Shown here: in pieces, positions 9,206-18,708 of the stretch | Position numbering within the stretch: the stretch's first letter is position 1 | Layout: each line of letters begins with the position of its first letter | Assembly: GCF_900289115.1 (NCBI RefSeq) | Contig: NZ_LT985196.1 | Span: forward strand, 795,670 to 859,669 | Length of the DNA stretch: 64,000 nt | Direction of reading: 5' to 3' | From: Janibacter massiliensis | GTDB taxonomy: Bacteria > Actinomycetota > Actinomycetes > Actinomycetales > Dermatophilaceae | The notes under the pieces: generated by a model | What the model was told of the DNA's origin: nothing | Databases searched by the model: none | Seen by the model: the letters and a program-made list of their open reading frames with translations, nothing else | Program-made: the position numbers and the translations under genes

Positions 9206-9258
9206 GGTCGGTCTCCTGCGGCAGGGGTGGGCGGTCGGGGATGTGCGGAGGACGCGGC

Positions 9259-9290
9259 GCGGGGCCGGGCCGGTGGTGGCCCGGCCCCGC
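9259..9290 (-). terminator. Intercistronic hairpin between ahpC and ahpF
   Basis: GCGGGGCCGGGCC (9259-9271) pairs perfectly with GGCCCGGCCCCGC (9278-9290). Lying between ahpC and ahpF on the same strand, it may act as a partial terminator or a 3'-end stabiliser that makes AhpC more abundant than AhpF. Confidence 0.65.
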
Positions 9291-9312
9291 GGTCACGGAG
9301 GGCGCGGCTCGA

Positions 9313-9876
9313 TCAGATCTTGCCGACGAGGTCGATGCCGGGCTTGAGGGACTCGGCGCCCTCCTCCCACTTGGCCGGGCAGACCTCGCCCGGGTGGGCG
9401 TGGACGTACTGGGCGGCCTTGACCTTGCGGACGAGCTCGGCGGCGTTGCGGCCGATGCCCTCGGCGGTCACCTCGAGGAACTGGATGACGCCGTCCGGGT
9501 CGACGAGGAAGGTGCCGCGGTCGGCCAGGCCCTCGTTCTCACGGAGGATCTCGAAGTTGCGCGAGATCTGCTGGGTCGGGTCGCCGAGCATCGGGTAGGT
9601 GATCTTGCCGATCGTCTCGGAGGTCTCGTGCCACGCCTTGTGCGTGAAGTGCGTGTCGGTCGAGACGCCGAAGACCTCGACACCCAGGCCCTTGAGCTCC
9701 TCGTAGTGGTCCGCGAGGTCACCGAGCTCGGTGGGGCAGACGAAGGTGAAGTCGGCCGGGTAGAAGAAGAAGATCGCCCACTTGCCCGCGATGTCCTTCT
9801 CCGAGAAGTCCTTGAACTCGCCGTTGACGTACGCGGTGCCGCTGAACGGCTTGACCTGGGTGTTGATGAGGGACAT
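9313..9876 (-). CDS. ahpC: Alkyl hydroperoxide reductase subunit C (2-Cys peroxiredoxin)
   Basis: Reduces hydrogen peroxide and organic hydroperoxides, then is recycled by the adjacent AhpF. At 187 residues it is the standard enterobacterial-type AhpC length. The peroxidatic Cys47 is in DFTFVCPTE and the resolving Cys166 is in GEVCPAKW. An AAGGAG ribosome-binding site precedes the ATG. The promoter region holds a TTGGAA/TTCCAA palindrome that probably binds a peroxide-sensing FUR-family repressor. Confidence 0.97.
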   Translation of the reverse strand: MSLINTQVKPFSGTAYVNGEFKDFSEKDIAGKWAIFFFYPADFTFVCPTELGDLADHYEELKGLGVEVFGVSTDTHFTHKAWHETSETIGKITYPMLGDPTQQISRNFEILRENEGLADRGTFLVDPDGVIQFLEVTAEGIGRNAAELVRKVKAAQYVHAHPGEVCPAKWEEGAESLKPGIDLVGKI

Positions 9877-9933
9877 GCGTGCTCCTTGATCGTCGATCGG
9901 TCGCGACGGACCGCGTGGCGGCCCTGTCCTTTT

Positions 9934-9948
9934 TTGGAACGATTCCAA
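9934..9948. promoter_or_regulatory. PerR/FUR-like operator upstream of ahpC
   Basis: TTGGAACGATTCCAA has the 7-1-7 architecture of PerR boxes: the arms TTGGAAC and ATTCCAA match at six of seven positions around one central base. On the minus strand it overlaps a TAGATT -10-like hexamer (9952-9947), so binding would block ahpC transcription. The repressor gene is not in this window. Confidence 0.7.
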
Positions 9949-10034
9949 TCTAGCGCACCGCGCCGCGTCGTGCACCCCGGGTTCGACAGCAGGTCGTCCG
10001 GCGCTGCGCCCGCGGGTCCGTGCTCGCGCGCAGC

Positions 10035-10078
10035 GAATCGACTCGTGGTCACCGGATCCGGTGACCACGAGCCGATTC
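10035..10078. repeat. 44-bp intergenic palindrome
   Basis: The 22-nt halves 10035-10056 and 10057-10078 are reverse complements except for one position, with no loop (centre GGATCC). The arms include CTCGTGGTCACCGG. It lies between the 3' end of phoD and the ahpC promoter, so it may terminate phoD transcription, but the symmetry also resembles a REP-like element. Confidence 0.8.
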
Positions 10079-10094
10079 ACGAGGCGCGAACAAG

Positions 10095-10170
10095 GCGCGA
10101 GTCGGCTCGGACCGCGCGAGTCGACTGGGTGGGCGCGAGTCGGTTCGGGCGGCGCGAGCGGGCCGGTGGA
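10095..10170. repeat. Four degenerate 19-bp tandem repeats
   Basis: GCGCGAG recurs at 10095, 10114, 10133 and 10152, a strict 19-nt period. The first three units continue TCGGCTCGG, TCGACTGGG and TCGGTTCGG; the fourth has diverged. The array directly follows the 44-bp palindrome and runs to the phoD stop codon. The core (AGTCGGCTCG) resembles the palindrome arm (AATCGACTCG), so both may come from one element. Confidence 0.7.
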
Positions 10171-10174
10171 GTCG

Positions 10175-12126
10175 TCAGAGCTGGCGGATGGCGCCGGGGT
10201 CGGGCGCCGGGGCGGACCGGCGGGTGCCCGCGGTCGCTCGGACGACGAGCCCGTGGACCCACACCGCGTCGATCTGGTCCCGCCAGCGGCGCGGCGTCGT
10301 GCTCGCGTCGTCCTTGGCCCAGGTCGCCATCTGGTGGCCGAGGACGTCGGGGGCGTCGGCGCGGTGCTTGTCCTGCCACCACCACTCGAAGATCGCCCGG
10401 GTGTGGGTGAGGTCGACGATCCCGTACCCGTGGTCGGCCCACTCGAGGAACTGGACGTTCGGCGCGAGCCCGGCGATCGCCCGTTCCGCGACCCGCGTGA
10501 GCCCCACGGCGCCCTCTGGCTGAACCCGGCCCCGGTGATCGCGTCGTCGGCACCGCCGCGGCCCATCGACGACGGCGAGAACTCGACCCCGACCGACTGC
10601 GCCCGGCGGTTCCACGCCCCGAGGTTGCCCGTCGTCGTGCGCACGCACCCCGCGTCCCGGTTCTCCGGGAACGATCCGTCCCGCGGGTTGCCGCCCCGGA
10701 GCCCGCTGCCGTACCCGTCGGCCGCGACCGCTCCGAGCAGGTCCGCGCCGAGGTTGCCGTGGCTGTCGCCGGAGACGCAGATCGTCCCGCGCACCCGGTC
10801 GTGGACGGCGTCCCCGCGCAGCGCAGAGGTGAACGCCGATCGCTCGGCCGGGAACTTCGCCCACCGCGAGATTCCGATCTTCGGCATGGGCTGACCCTCG
10901 ACGACGTCCGGCAGGTCGACCGGGGTGAACCACGCTTGGTTCCCGACGATCCGCCACCGGGTGCCCGCGGCCTGCGACCGGCGTAGCCCATCGACGAGCC
11001 AGCGGAACTGACGTGACCCCAGGAGACTCTTCTCCCCGGCCTTCAGGTGCGAGGCGTCCGGCGTCCGGCCGTAGCGGTCCAGCCCCGACTGCGCGTCGAG
11101 CTGGAAGACGTCGGCGAGGTCCCCGTACGTGAGGTGCCGGTGGATGAGCGAGGGGTCCTTCGGCCACGGGTACGAGCCGTCGTCGACGAGGTCCCACCGC
11201 CCCGAGCCGTCCGGCAGCACGGGGCGGGTCGGCGTCCACTCGTGGAACGCGCGCATCGTGTCGGCCAGGGTCGTCCGGGCGCTGCTGGGGTCGATGCCCG
11301 GCACGTCGATCTCGTTGCCGTAGCCGGGGTCGATGTCGTGGTTGTCCCAGACGATCGACCAGGGGTGCTGCTGGTGGGCCCGCACGAGGTTCGGCTCCGA
11401 GCGCCACAGGGCATACCGGCGGCGCACCTCGTGCAGGTCGAGCCAGTCGCGGTTGTCGGGGTGGTCCATCCGGTCGAAGCCGACCCGGGAGCGCACCTTC
11501 TCGTTGCCGTCGATGAAGTCGTAGATGTAGTCGCCGAGGTGGATGACGAGGTCGATGTCGTTCCGGCGTGCGAGGTGGCCCAGCCCCGCCCAGCGGGAGG
11601 ACCAGTACGACTGGCACGACATGACGGCCAGCCGCGCCCGGCCGAGGTGCCCGCTCGTGCTCGTGCGGGTGCGGCCCGTCATCGAGCGCTGGGCCCCGAG
11701 GCGGAAGCCGTAGTAGTACGTCGTCGCCGGGCGCAGCCCCGTCACGTCGACCTTGACGGTCCAGTCCCGCTCGGCTGTCGCCGTCTGGGTGCCGGACGCG
11801 ACGACCGTCGTCAGGGCCGGGTCGGTGGCGACGACCCAGCGGACCGCCGGGCGCGAGCCGCGCGGGTTGGCACCGGGTGGGCCGGCCGGGTCCCGGTCCG
11901 GAAGGGTGACCCGGGTCCAGATGATCAGCCGCGTGGGCGTCGGGTCCCCGCTGGCAACGCCGTGCGCGAACGGCAGGGTGTCCAGGCGCGGGTAGTCGTC
12001 GACGCCGACGGGGGCAGCGGGAGAGGTGCCGGTCGCAGCCTCGGAAGGGCTCGCCGGCGTGGCGGCGAGGGCGAGCCCCGGCGTGGCGGCGAGGACGGTG
12101 CGGCGGCTGACGGGCGGCGGGGTCAT
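10175..12126 (-). pseudogene. phoD: PhoD-family alkaline phosphatase, disrupted by a single frameshift
   Basis: A Tat-exported metallophosphatase (phosphomono/diesterase). The N-terminus carries a twin-arginine signal ([14 protein letters not shown]). Phosphatase motifs follow: [23 protein letters not shown] and VSGDSHGN. The frame is intact to APWG, then the C-terminal sequence ([20 protein letters not shown] and [11 protein letters not shown]) is in another frame. Adding one base in the C4 run near 10502-10505 restores a continuous protein of about 650 residues. Because this is a homopolymer and no other lesion is seen, a sequencing error is as likely as a true mutation. Confidence 0.85.
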
Positions 12127-12224
12127 GCCTCCGGACGGTAGGGACGGACGGTGAACCACGGGCGACGAGCGGTCGGCCCTCCGGTGTCGGTCCCCGTGCG
12201 CACCGGGGGCGCGTGCGGCGACCG

Positions 12225-12230
12225 TACGCT
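12225..12230 (+). promoter_or_regulatory. -10 box TACGCT before the permease gene
   Basis: TACGCT ends 8 nt before the GTG at 12239, again consistent with leaderless transcription. Confidence 0.5.
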
Positions 12231-12238
12231 TCTGCGTC

Positions 12239-14209
12239 GTGAGTACCGCCCAGCTGCCCGGCTCCCCGCGCCGTGGCCCCTTCATGACGTGGTTCCTCGA
12301 CGCGGAGTCCCAGCCCGACCCGGGCGGGTACTACGAGGGTCAGGAGCACGCGAAGAAGACCGAGCACGTCCAGGCCTGGCCGAAGGTCATGTGTCTGACG
12401 GGCGTCGACTACTTCTCCACCCTCGGCTACCAGCCGGGCATCGCGGCCCTGGCCGCCGGTGCGCTCGCCCCCGTCGCGACGCTCGTCCTCGTCCTCGTCA
12501 CCCTCCTCGGCGCACTGCCGATGTACCGGCGGGTGGCCGAGGAGTCCCCGCACGGCGACGGCTCGCTGTCGATGCTCGAGCGGCTCCTCACGTACTGGCC
12601 GAGCAAGCTGCTCGTCCTCACCCTCCTCGGGTTCGTCGCCACCGGCTTCGTCATCACGATCACCCTGTCGGCCGCCGACGCGACCGCCCACCTGGTCGAG
12701 AACCCCTTCCTGCACGAGGCCCTCGAGGGCAAGAGCGTCGTCGTCACCCTCGGTCTGCTGCTCGCCCTCGGCGCCATCTTCCTCAAGGGGTTCAAGGAGG
12801 CCATCGGGGTCGCCGTCGTCCTCGTGCTCATCTACCTCGGGCTCTCGGCCGTCGTCATCGTCGACGGGCTGCGCGAGATCGTCGCGCACCCCTCGCTGCT
12901 GTCCGACTGGAACGCCTCGATGCTCGCCGGCAACGGCAACGTCCTGGGCATCATCGGTGCCGCGCTCCTCGTCTTCCCCGCGCTCGCGCTCGGCCTGTCC
13001 GGCTTCGAGACCGGTGTCGTCGTCATGCCGCTCGTCAAGGGCGAGCCCGGTGACGACCCCGCCCACCCGGTCGGCCGGATCAAGAACACCCGCAAGCTGC
13101 TCACGACGGCTGCCCTCGTCATGAGCGTCATGCTCCTGGGCTCCTCGCTCGCGACGACGCTGCTCATCCCCGCCGAGGAGTTCCAGCCGGGCGGCTCGGC
13201 GAACGGTCGCGCGCTGGCCTACCTCGCGCACGAGCGGCTCGGTGAGGGGTTCGGCACGGCCTACGACGCGGCGACGATCGCGATCCTGTGGTTCGCCGGG
13301 GCCTCGGCCATGGCGGGCCTGCTCAACATCGTGCCCCGCTTCCTCCCGCGGTACGGGATGGCGCCGGACTGGGCCCGCTCGACCCGCCCGCTGACGCTCG
13401 TGTTCATCGGCATCGCCGCGCTCGTCACCGTGATCTACCAGGCGAACGTCGACAAGCAGGCGGGTGCCTACGCCACCGGCGTCCTCGCGCTCATGACGTC
13501 GGCCGCGTGCGCCGTCTTCCTCACCGAGCTGCGGCGCAGGCACCGGCTCGCGGCGGCGTTCTTCGGCGCGATCAGCCTGATCTTCATCTACACGCTCGGC
13601 GTGACGATCCTCGAGCGCCCCGAGGGTCTGGTCATCGCGCTCATCTTCGCCGCGCTCATCCTCGTCGTGTCGGTCTACTCGCGGATCACCCGCAGCACCG
13701 AGCTGCGGGTGAGCCACGTGACCTTCTCCGACGACGCGCTCGAGATCCTCGACGCCGCGGTGAGCAACCCGCCGGTGCGGTACATCGCCCGCAAGCGCGG
13801 GTCGTGCGCCGACGACGTGTACCTCGCCAAGGACCTCGAGGTCCGCCGCGACAACCACCTGTCGGACGACGAGGAAGCGATCTTCCTCGAGATCGTCGTC
13901 AGCGACGCGAGCGAGTTCGAGACGACGGTCGAGGTCGAGGCCGACACGGTCGGCGCCTACTGGGTCTTCCGGGCCACGGGCGCGAGCATCCCCAACGCCA
14001 TCGCGGCCGTTCTCCTGGCCACCCGGGACCGCTTCCCCGACTCGGAGATGCCGCACTGCTACTTCGAGTGGAGCGAGAAGCCCCCGGCGCAGAACGCGCT
14101 GCGGTTCTTCCTCTCGGGGCAGGGCGACGTCCCGCCGCTGACCCACGAGATCCTGCGCAAGGCCGAGCCGGAGCAGAGCAGGCGCCCGCAGCTGCACGTC
14201 GGCGGCTGA
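12239..14209 (+). CDS. APC-superfamily permease with C-terminal cytoplasmic domain
   Basis: A 656-residue integral membrane transporter. Roughly the first 470 residues form about 12 hydrophobic segments with APC-like features ([15 protein letters not shown] in the first segment, [14 protein letters not shown] in the middle). About 180 hydrophilic residues follow (from [13 protein letters not shown]). It probably imports an amino acid or related solute by proton or sodium symport; the substrate is not evident. The related uncharacterised actinobacterial permeases have the same length and tail. The start is GTG behind a TACGCT box. Confidence 0.75.
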   Translation: MSTAQLPGSPRRGPFMTWFLDAESQPDPGGYYEGQEHAKKTEHVQAWPKVMCLTGVDYFSTLGYQPGIAALAAGALAPVATLVLVLVTLLGALPMYRRVAEESPHGDGSLSMLERLLTYWPSKLLVLTLLGFVATGFVITITLSAADATAHLVENPFLHEALEGKSVVVTLGLLLALGAIFLKGFKEAIGVAVVLVLIYLGLSAVVIVDGLREIVAHPSLLSDWNASMLAGNGNVLGIIGAALLVFPALALGLSGFETGVVVMPLVKGEPGDDPAHPVGRIKNTRKLLTTAALVMSVMLLGSSLATTLLIPAEEFQPGGSANGRALAYLAHERLGEGFGTAYDAATIAILWFAGASAMAGLLNIVPRFLPRYGMAPDWARSTRPLTLVFIGIAALVTVIYQANVDKQAGAYATGVLALMTSAACAVFLTELRRRHRLAAAFFGAISLIFIYTLGVTILERPEGLVIALIFAALILVVSVYSRITRSTELRVSHVTFSDDALEILDAAVSNPPVRYIARKRGSCADDVYLAKDLEVRRDNHLSDDEEAIFLEIVVSDASEFETTVEVEADTVGAYWVFRATGASIPNAIAAVLLATRDRFPDSEMPHCYFEWSEKPPAQNALRFFLSGQGDVPPLTHEILRKAEPEQSRRPQLHVGG

Positions 14210-14273
14210 GCACGGCCCGGCGTCAAGGGCCCCGGCGGGGGCACGCCCTGCGGGTCGGCCGGACGCCCCGTCC

Positions 14274-14279
14274 TACTGT
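14274..14279 (+). promoter_or_regulatory. -10 box TACTGT, leaderless start
   Basis: TACTGT is followed after 7 nt by the ATG at 14287, which supports that start over long upstream extensions of the frame. Confidence 0.55.
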
Positions 14280-14286
14280 GTTGGGC

Positions 14287-16278
14287 ATGGCGGATCGGAC
14301 GGTGGGCGAGATCGACAGGCGTCCGGGACGGATTCTGGGCGGCGTCGCCCTCGTCACGACGGTGCTCGCGCTCGTCATCGGGCGGGCCGTCGCCCCGTAC
14401 CTCGTCGCCGACCCCGGACCCCTCGTCCGCTGGGGGCTGCCGCTGGTCCGCACGGTCCACGACCTGGCCGCCGCCGCGACGATCGGGTTCGCGTTCGTCG
14501 GCGCGTTCCTCGTGCCGGAGACGACCCGGACCCGCCGCCGGCTCACGGCCTCCGGGTGGGCCGCCCGCGCGGCCCTGCTGTGGGCGTTCACCGCGGTCCT
14601 CGGCGCGTCGCTGACGTTCGCCGACCTCGCCGGGACGGCGCCCGGGGCCGATGGTTTCCTCGCGCAGCTGCGCGCGACCGGCTGGTCGGTCGACACCGTC
14701 CGCAACCCGCTGCTCACGGCGATCGTCGCGGTGGCGATCGCGGCACTGGTCGGGCGGACCGAGTCGAAGGTGCGCCTCGCGTGGGGTTTCGCCCTCGGTG
14801 TCCTCGCCCTCATGCCGCTCGCGCTCGTCGGGCACACCTCCGCCAGCGTCGATCACATGAACGGCGTCAACGGCCTGGCGGTCCACCTCGTCGCGGCGTG
14901 CCTGTGGGTCGGGGGTCTGGCCGCGATCGCCGTCCTCCGGCCGGGCCTGGGCGCGCACCTGCCCGTGGTCCTGCGCCGGTTCTCCGCCGTGGCGCTGTGG
15001 TGCGTCGGCGCCCTGCTGCTCTCCGGGCTCCTCGTCGTCGTCACGAGCATCGCGAGCCCGCGCGACCTGCTCTCGCGCTACGGGCTCGTCCTCGCGATCA
15101 AGGTCTTCGCGCTGACCGCGCTCGTCGCGGCGGGCTGGGCCCACCGCCGTCGGGTCATCGCGGGCCTCGAGGCTGCGCCGCAGGACACCGTTGCGTTCGT
15201 CCGGCTCCTCCTGGCGGAGATCGCGACGATGGGCGTGGCGTTCGGGGCCGCCACCGCGCTGACCCGCACCCCCGCTCCCGGGGACGCGGCGCTCGCGCCG
15301 CCGTCCACGGCGGTCTACCAGCTGTCCGGCTACCCCGATCCCGGCCCGCCCGACGCGTCCAGCTGGTGGCGAGACTGGAGCATCGACTGGCTGTGGCTGG
15401 CCGTCGCCGCCGTCGCCGTCGGGGTGTACGTGTCGTGGGTGCTCCGGCTGCGGCGCCGCGGTGACTCCTGGCCGTGGCTGCGGACCGCGTGCTGGGTGGT
15501 CGGCTGGCTCGTGTTCGTGTACGCCACGTGCGGCGCGCCCGGCGTCTACGGCCGGATCCTCTTCAGCTGGCACATGGTCATGCACATGTCGGTCGCGATG
15601 GTCGTGCCGCTGTTCCTCGTGCCGGCCGCCCCGATCACGCTCGCGCTCCGGGCCCTGCCGGCCCGGCGGGACCGGACGATGGGCCCGCGCGAGGCGCTCC
15701 TGGGGTTCGTCCACAGCCGCTACCTCGCGGTCTTCGCCAACCCCGCGGTCGCCGCGTCGATGTTCTTCTTCTCGATGGCGATCTTCTACTTCTCGCCGCT
15801 GTTCGAGCTCGCGCTGCGCACCCACACCGGGCACGTGCTGATGATGGTGCACTTCCTGCTCGCCGGGTACGTCTTCGCGTGGGTGCTCGTCGGGATCGAC
15901 CCCGGGCCCAAGCGGTGGTCGCCGCTGGCGCTGCTCGTCGTCCTCTTCGCGACGATCAGCTTCCACGCGTTCTTCGGCGTCATCCTCACGGGGATGAACA
16001 GCGTGCTCGCGCCCGAGTTCTTCACCCGGCTCGCCCTCCCGTGGGGGCCCGACCCGTTGCGCGACCAGCACCTGGGCGGCGAGATCGCGTGGGGCGTCGG
16101 CGAGGGACCGACGCTCGCGCTCGCGCTCATGGTCGCGCTGCAGTGGATGCGTTCGGACGCCCGAGAGACGCGACGGACGGACCGCCGGGCCGAGCGCGAC
16201 GGCGACGCCGACCTCGAGGCGTACAACTCCTACCTCGCCGCGCTGCGGGAGAAGGACTCCGCCGCGGGTCGGCGCTGA
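14287..16278 (+). CDS. CopD - CtaG fusion membrane protein
   Basis: A 663-residue polytopic protein. The N-terminal half resembles the CopD copper-resistance domain (HTSASVDHMNGVNGLAVHLV and conserved His-rich segments). From about residue 370 it is a caa3-type CtaG cytochrome oxidase assembly factor (FSWHMVMHMSVAMVVPLFLV, THTGHVLMMVHFLLAGYVF, ISFHAFFGVILTGMNSVL). The His/Met residues in these helices fit copper handling for cytochrome oxidase maturation. This fusion is common in actinobacteria. The start is set by a TACTGT box. It converges on the luciferase-like gene 12 bp away. Confidence 0.88.
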   Translation: MADRTVGEIDRRPGRILGGVALVTTVLALVIGRAVAPYLVADPGPLVRWGLPLVRTVHDLAAAATIGFAFVGAFLVPETTRTRRRLTASGWAARAALLWAFTAVLGASLTFADLAGTAPGADGFLAQLRATGWSVDTVRNPLLTAIVAVAIAALVGRTESKVRLAWGFALGVLALMPLALVGHTSASVDHMNGVNGLAVHLVAACLWVGGLAAIAVLRPGLGAHLPVVLRRFSAVALWCVGALLLSGLLVVVTSIASPRDLLSRYGLVLAIKVFALTALVAAGWAHRRRVIAGLEAAPQDTVAFVRLLLAEIATMGVAFGAATALTRTPAPGDAALAPPSTAVYQLSGYPDPGPPDASSWWRDWSIDWLWLAVAAVAVGVYVSWVLRLRRRGDSWPWLRTACWVVGWLVFVYATCGAPGVYGRILFSWHMVMHMSVAMVVPLFLVPAAPITLALRALPARRDRTMGPREALLGFVHSRYLAVFANPAVAASMFFFSMAIFYFSPLFELALRTHTGHVLMMVHFLLAGYVFAWVLVGIDPGPKRWSPLALLVVLFATISFHAFFGVILTGMNSVLAPEFFTRLALPWGPDPLRDQHLGGEIAWGVGEGPTLALALMVALQWMRSDARETRRTDRRAERDGDADLEAYNSYLAALREKDSAAGRR

Positions 16279-16284
16279 CCCGCG
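16263..16284. terminator. Bidirectional terminator between convergent genes
   Basis: CGCGGGTC (16263-16270) and GACCCGCG (16277-16284) pair across a 6-nt loop, overlapping the copD-ctaG stop codon and ending just before the luciferase-like stop codon. Confidence 0.6.
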
Positions 16285-16290
16285 CCCGCG

Positions 16291-17313
16291 TCAGGCCGGC
16301 AGCCCCCACGACTGCGCGAGCAGCTCCATCGAGCGCACCCGCAGCGCCGGGTCGTGCGTGTACGTCGTGACGATGAGCTCGTCGAGGTCGTACGCCGTGA
16401 CGAACCGCTCGAGCTCGGCGACGACGTGGGCCGGGTCGCCCACCGCCCGGCCGCGGCCCCGGGAGCGTCCGGCGATCGCGAGAAGCGGCTCGGGGAGCGC
16501 CTGGGCCAGGTCCGCGACGGGTGGGTCGAGCGGCGCCGGCTGACCCGTGCGGATCCGGACGGCCATCAGCTGGGACGTCGTGAACAGGTGCTCGGCCTCC
16601 TCCTGCGTGGGCGCGACGAGGACGTTGACGCCCGCCATGACCGTCGGCCGGTCGACCTGGGCGGTCGGGGCGTCCGCCCGGAACCCCTCGCGGTAGACGT
16701 GCAGCGCCTCGGCGATCTGCTGGGGGGCGAAGTGGCTGGCGAAGGAGAACGGCAGGCCGAGGGCCGCGGCGACCTGCGCCCCGCCCGTCGACGACCCGAG
16801 CATCCAGATCGGCACCTGCGTGCCCTCGCCGGGGATCGCCCGCAGGCCCGAGGTGCTGCCACCCTCGGGGCCGAACCAGCCGACGAGGTCGGTGACGTCC
16901 CGGGCGAACGTGTCGAGCTGTCCGCCGTCCCCGGCCCGGCGCAGCGCGGCCGCGGTCATCGGGTCGGTGCCGGGGGCACGACCGAGCCCGAGGTCGAAGC
17001 GGTCGCCGTAGAGCGTCGCGAGGGTGCCGTAGTACTCGGCGACCATGAGCGGCGCGTGGTTGGGGAGCATGACCCCGCCGGACCCGAGCCGGATCCGCTC
17101 GGTGTGCTCGGCGAGGTGACCGAGGATGACACTCGTCGCGGACGCCATGAACGCGTGCGAGCCGTGGTGCTCGGCGACCCAGTACCGGCGGTACCCGAGG
17201 GCGTCGGCCCGGCGGGCGAGCTCGGTCGATGACTCGAACGCCTCCTGCCGGGTGCTGCCCTGCGAGACGGGGACGAGGTCGAGGATCGACAGGGGGACGC
17301 GCGGGGAGGTCAT
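16291..17313 (-). CDS. Luciferase-like (LLM) flavin-dependent oxidoreductase
   Basis: A 340-residue TIM-barrel monooxygenase of the MsnO8/YhbW-like group that uses reduced flavin. Hallmarks are ILDLVPVSQGSTRQEAF at the N-terminus, YWVAEHHGSHAFMASAT, RIRLGSGGVMLPNHAPL and FDLGLGRAPGTDP. The substrate is unknown. The ATG start immediately precedes the conserved first strand. It appears monocistronic and converges with the CtaG gene. Confidence 0.9.
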   Translation of the reverse strand: MTSPRVPLSILDLVPVSQGSTRQEAFESSTELARRADALGYRRYWVAEHHGSHAFMASATSVILGHLAEHTERIRLGSGGVMLPNHAPLMVAEYYGTLATLYGDRFDLGLGRAPGTDPMTAAALRRAGDGGQLDTFARDVTDLVGWFGPEGGSTSGLRAIPGEGTQVPIWMLGSSTGGAQVAAALGLPFSFASHFAPQQIAEALHVYREGFRADAPTAQVDRPTVMAGVNVLVAPTQEEAEHLFTTSQLMAVRIRTGQPAPLDPPVADLAQALPEPLLAIAGRSRGRGRAVGDPAHVVAELERFVTAYDLDELIVTTYTHDPALRVRSMELLAQSWGLPA

Positions 17314-17367
17314 GGGGGCGTCAACGCACGTGGCCCGGCAGACCTTCCGTCGCCGCGGGTCGCGACG

Positions 17368-18090
17368 TCAGCTGCAGCCGGACCAGATCGTCCGGCGCGA
17401 CTTGCCCGCGAAGACCGAGTCGCCGCCGAAGGTGGCGCGGTAGGTCCGGCACGAGCCCGGCGGGGGCCTGTGGTTGATCGCCCACCAGCCCTGCGTGGTC
17501 GCGCGGTCGCTGTCGACCTTGTACCACCGGGTCTCGCCCTCGAGGCGGGCCTCGACGACGACCCAGCGCAGGGGGACCGGTCGGCCGCCCTCGACCCGCG
17601 TCAGGCGCCCGGCGACCTTCGTCCGGCCCGTCGTCGTGCGCGAGACGTGCGCGGAGACGTTCGTCCAGACGCCGGGCGTGGCCCGGTTGATCTCGGCCTT
17701 GGACACGGCCTTGGCGTCCCGTGTCGTCGCCGAGATGACGGCGCGGTACTGGCGGGAGCGGTCGACGGTGCGGACGTAGGTGAACTGGCCGTAGGCGTTC
17801 GTGCGGACGGTGGTCGTCGTCCGCCACGGCCGGGTCGTCCACGCCGGGCGCGACTGGATGTAGACGGTCCGGTCGACGATCGGGGAGTACGTGTCGGTGC
17901 GGTAGCCGACCCCCTGGATCCGCAGCCGCTCGCCGATCCCGAGGGTCTCGGGGGTGAGCGTGAGGCGGATCTTCGTCGGGCGGAGGGTGGACGTCGCCAG
18001 CGGTGCCGCCGGGGGCGCGGAGTGGGCGGGGGCGAGCGGCGCGAGGAGGGCGGCCGCGGCGGCGGTCGAGGTCAGGACGGTCTTCAGCAC
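17368..18090 (-). CDS. Secreted protein of unknown function, Ig-like/beta-rich
   Basis: A 240-residue exported protein. From the GTG at 18090 the N-terminus reads LKTVLTSTAAAAALLAPLAP, a signal peptide with likely cleavage at AHSA. A GGAG sequence just upstream supports this start over a longer frame beginning at 18156. The mature part is Thr/Arg rich with two similar blocks of predicted beta strands, like Ig-like stalk domains in actinobacterial surface proteins. Two cysteines (SCRTY and the penultimate residue) could form a disulfide. No catalytic motif was recognised. Confidence 0.65.
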   Translation of the reverse strand: MLKTVLTSTAAAAALLAPLAPAHSAPPAAPLATSTLRPTKIRLTLTPETLGIGERLRIQGVGYRTDTYSPIVDRTVYIQSRPAWTTRPWRTTTTVRTNAYGQFTYVRTVDRSRQYRAVISATTRDAKAVSKAEINRATPGVWTNVSAHVSRTTTGRTKVAGRLTRVEGGRPVPLRWVVVEARLEGETRWYKVDSDRATTQGWWAINHRPPPGSCRTYRATFGGDSVFAGKSRRTIWSGCS

Positions 18091-18287
18091 GACAGGCTCC
18101 GGACGGGGTCGGGGGGGCGCGTCCACCGTAGCCCGCATGTGATGGGTGGTGCACATGTGGCGGGTGTGACGACAGCATCGTCTGCTTTCGGGACCGAATC
18201 GTGCCCATCCGGTCCCTCGGTAACCGCGCCGCGGGCGTCTACCCTGCTCGGGACGGACCCGACGGGTCCCCCAACCAAGGAGTGACC

Positions 18288-18560
18288 ATGTACATCGGAG
18301 TCGGGATCTTCCTGCTCGTCGTCGGCGCGATCCTGTCGTTCGCGCTCGGCGCCGACGCCGTCTCGGGCGTCAACATCAACATGATCGGCTGGATCATGAT
18401 GCTCGCCGGCCTGCTGGCGATCCTCCTGTCGTTCGTCATGGCTCGCGGCCGCCGCGACCTCGACGCCGGCTACACCTCGACCCGCCGCACGATGACCGAC
18501 CCGAACACGGGCGAGACGGTCGACCGCGTCGACGTCGAGCGGGACCGCGGCGCCTTCTGA
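18288..18560 (+). CDS. Small membrane protein, DUF6458-like
   Basis: A 90-residue protein with two transmembrane helices (residues ~2-24 and ~30-51), a short basic turn (ARGRRDLD) and a hydrophilic C-terminal tail. AAGGAG lies just upstream of the ATG. This small family is common beside lipid-metabolism and envelope genes in actinobacteria; its role is unknown. A hairpin terminator follows. Confidence 0.75.
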   Translation: MYIGVGIFLLVVGAILSFALGADAVSGVNINMIGWIMMLAGLLAILLSFVMARGRRDLDAGYTSTRRTMTDPNTGETVDRVDVERDRGAF

Positions 18561-18594
18561 CGCGCCTCTCCCGACGCTGGGCCTGCGGGCCCAC

Positions 18595-18627
18595 GGTGCC
18601 CCGGTGAGCCTCGGCCGCCGGGGCACC
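18595..18627 (+). terminator. Terminator after the DUF6458-like gene
   Basis: GGTGCCCCGG (18595-18604) pairs with CCGGGGCACC (18618-18627) downstream of the plus-strand stop codon. Confidence 0.7.
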
Positions 18628-18647
18628 GGCGCGTCCGGGAACGGACC

Positions 18648-18685
18648 GGGGCCCGGCCCGCAGGATCGCTGCGGTGCCGGGCCCC
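18648..18685 (-). terminator. Terminator after the acyl-CoA dehydrogenase gene
   Basis: GGGGCCCGGC (18648-18657) pairs with GCCGGGCCCC (18676-18685), located just past the dehydrogenase stop codon on the minus strand. Confidence 0.7.
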
Positions 18686-18708
18686 GGGTCAGGGCTGAGC
18701 GGGTTCGG

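Noticed and set aside
10175-14197. A 1340-codon minus-strand frame
   Set aside because: Only its end matches the phoD C-terminus; the rest is Arg/Gly/Asp-rich antisense of the permease gene, typical of very GC-rich shadow frames.
14059-16071. A 670-codon minus-strand frame opposite copD-ctaG
   Set aside because: Composition is charged low-complexity antisense; the plus strand has clear CopD/CtaG motifs and a promoter.
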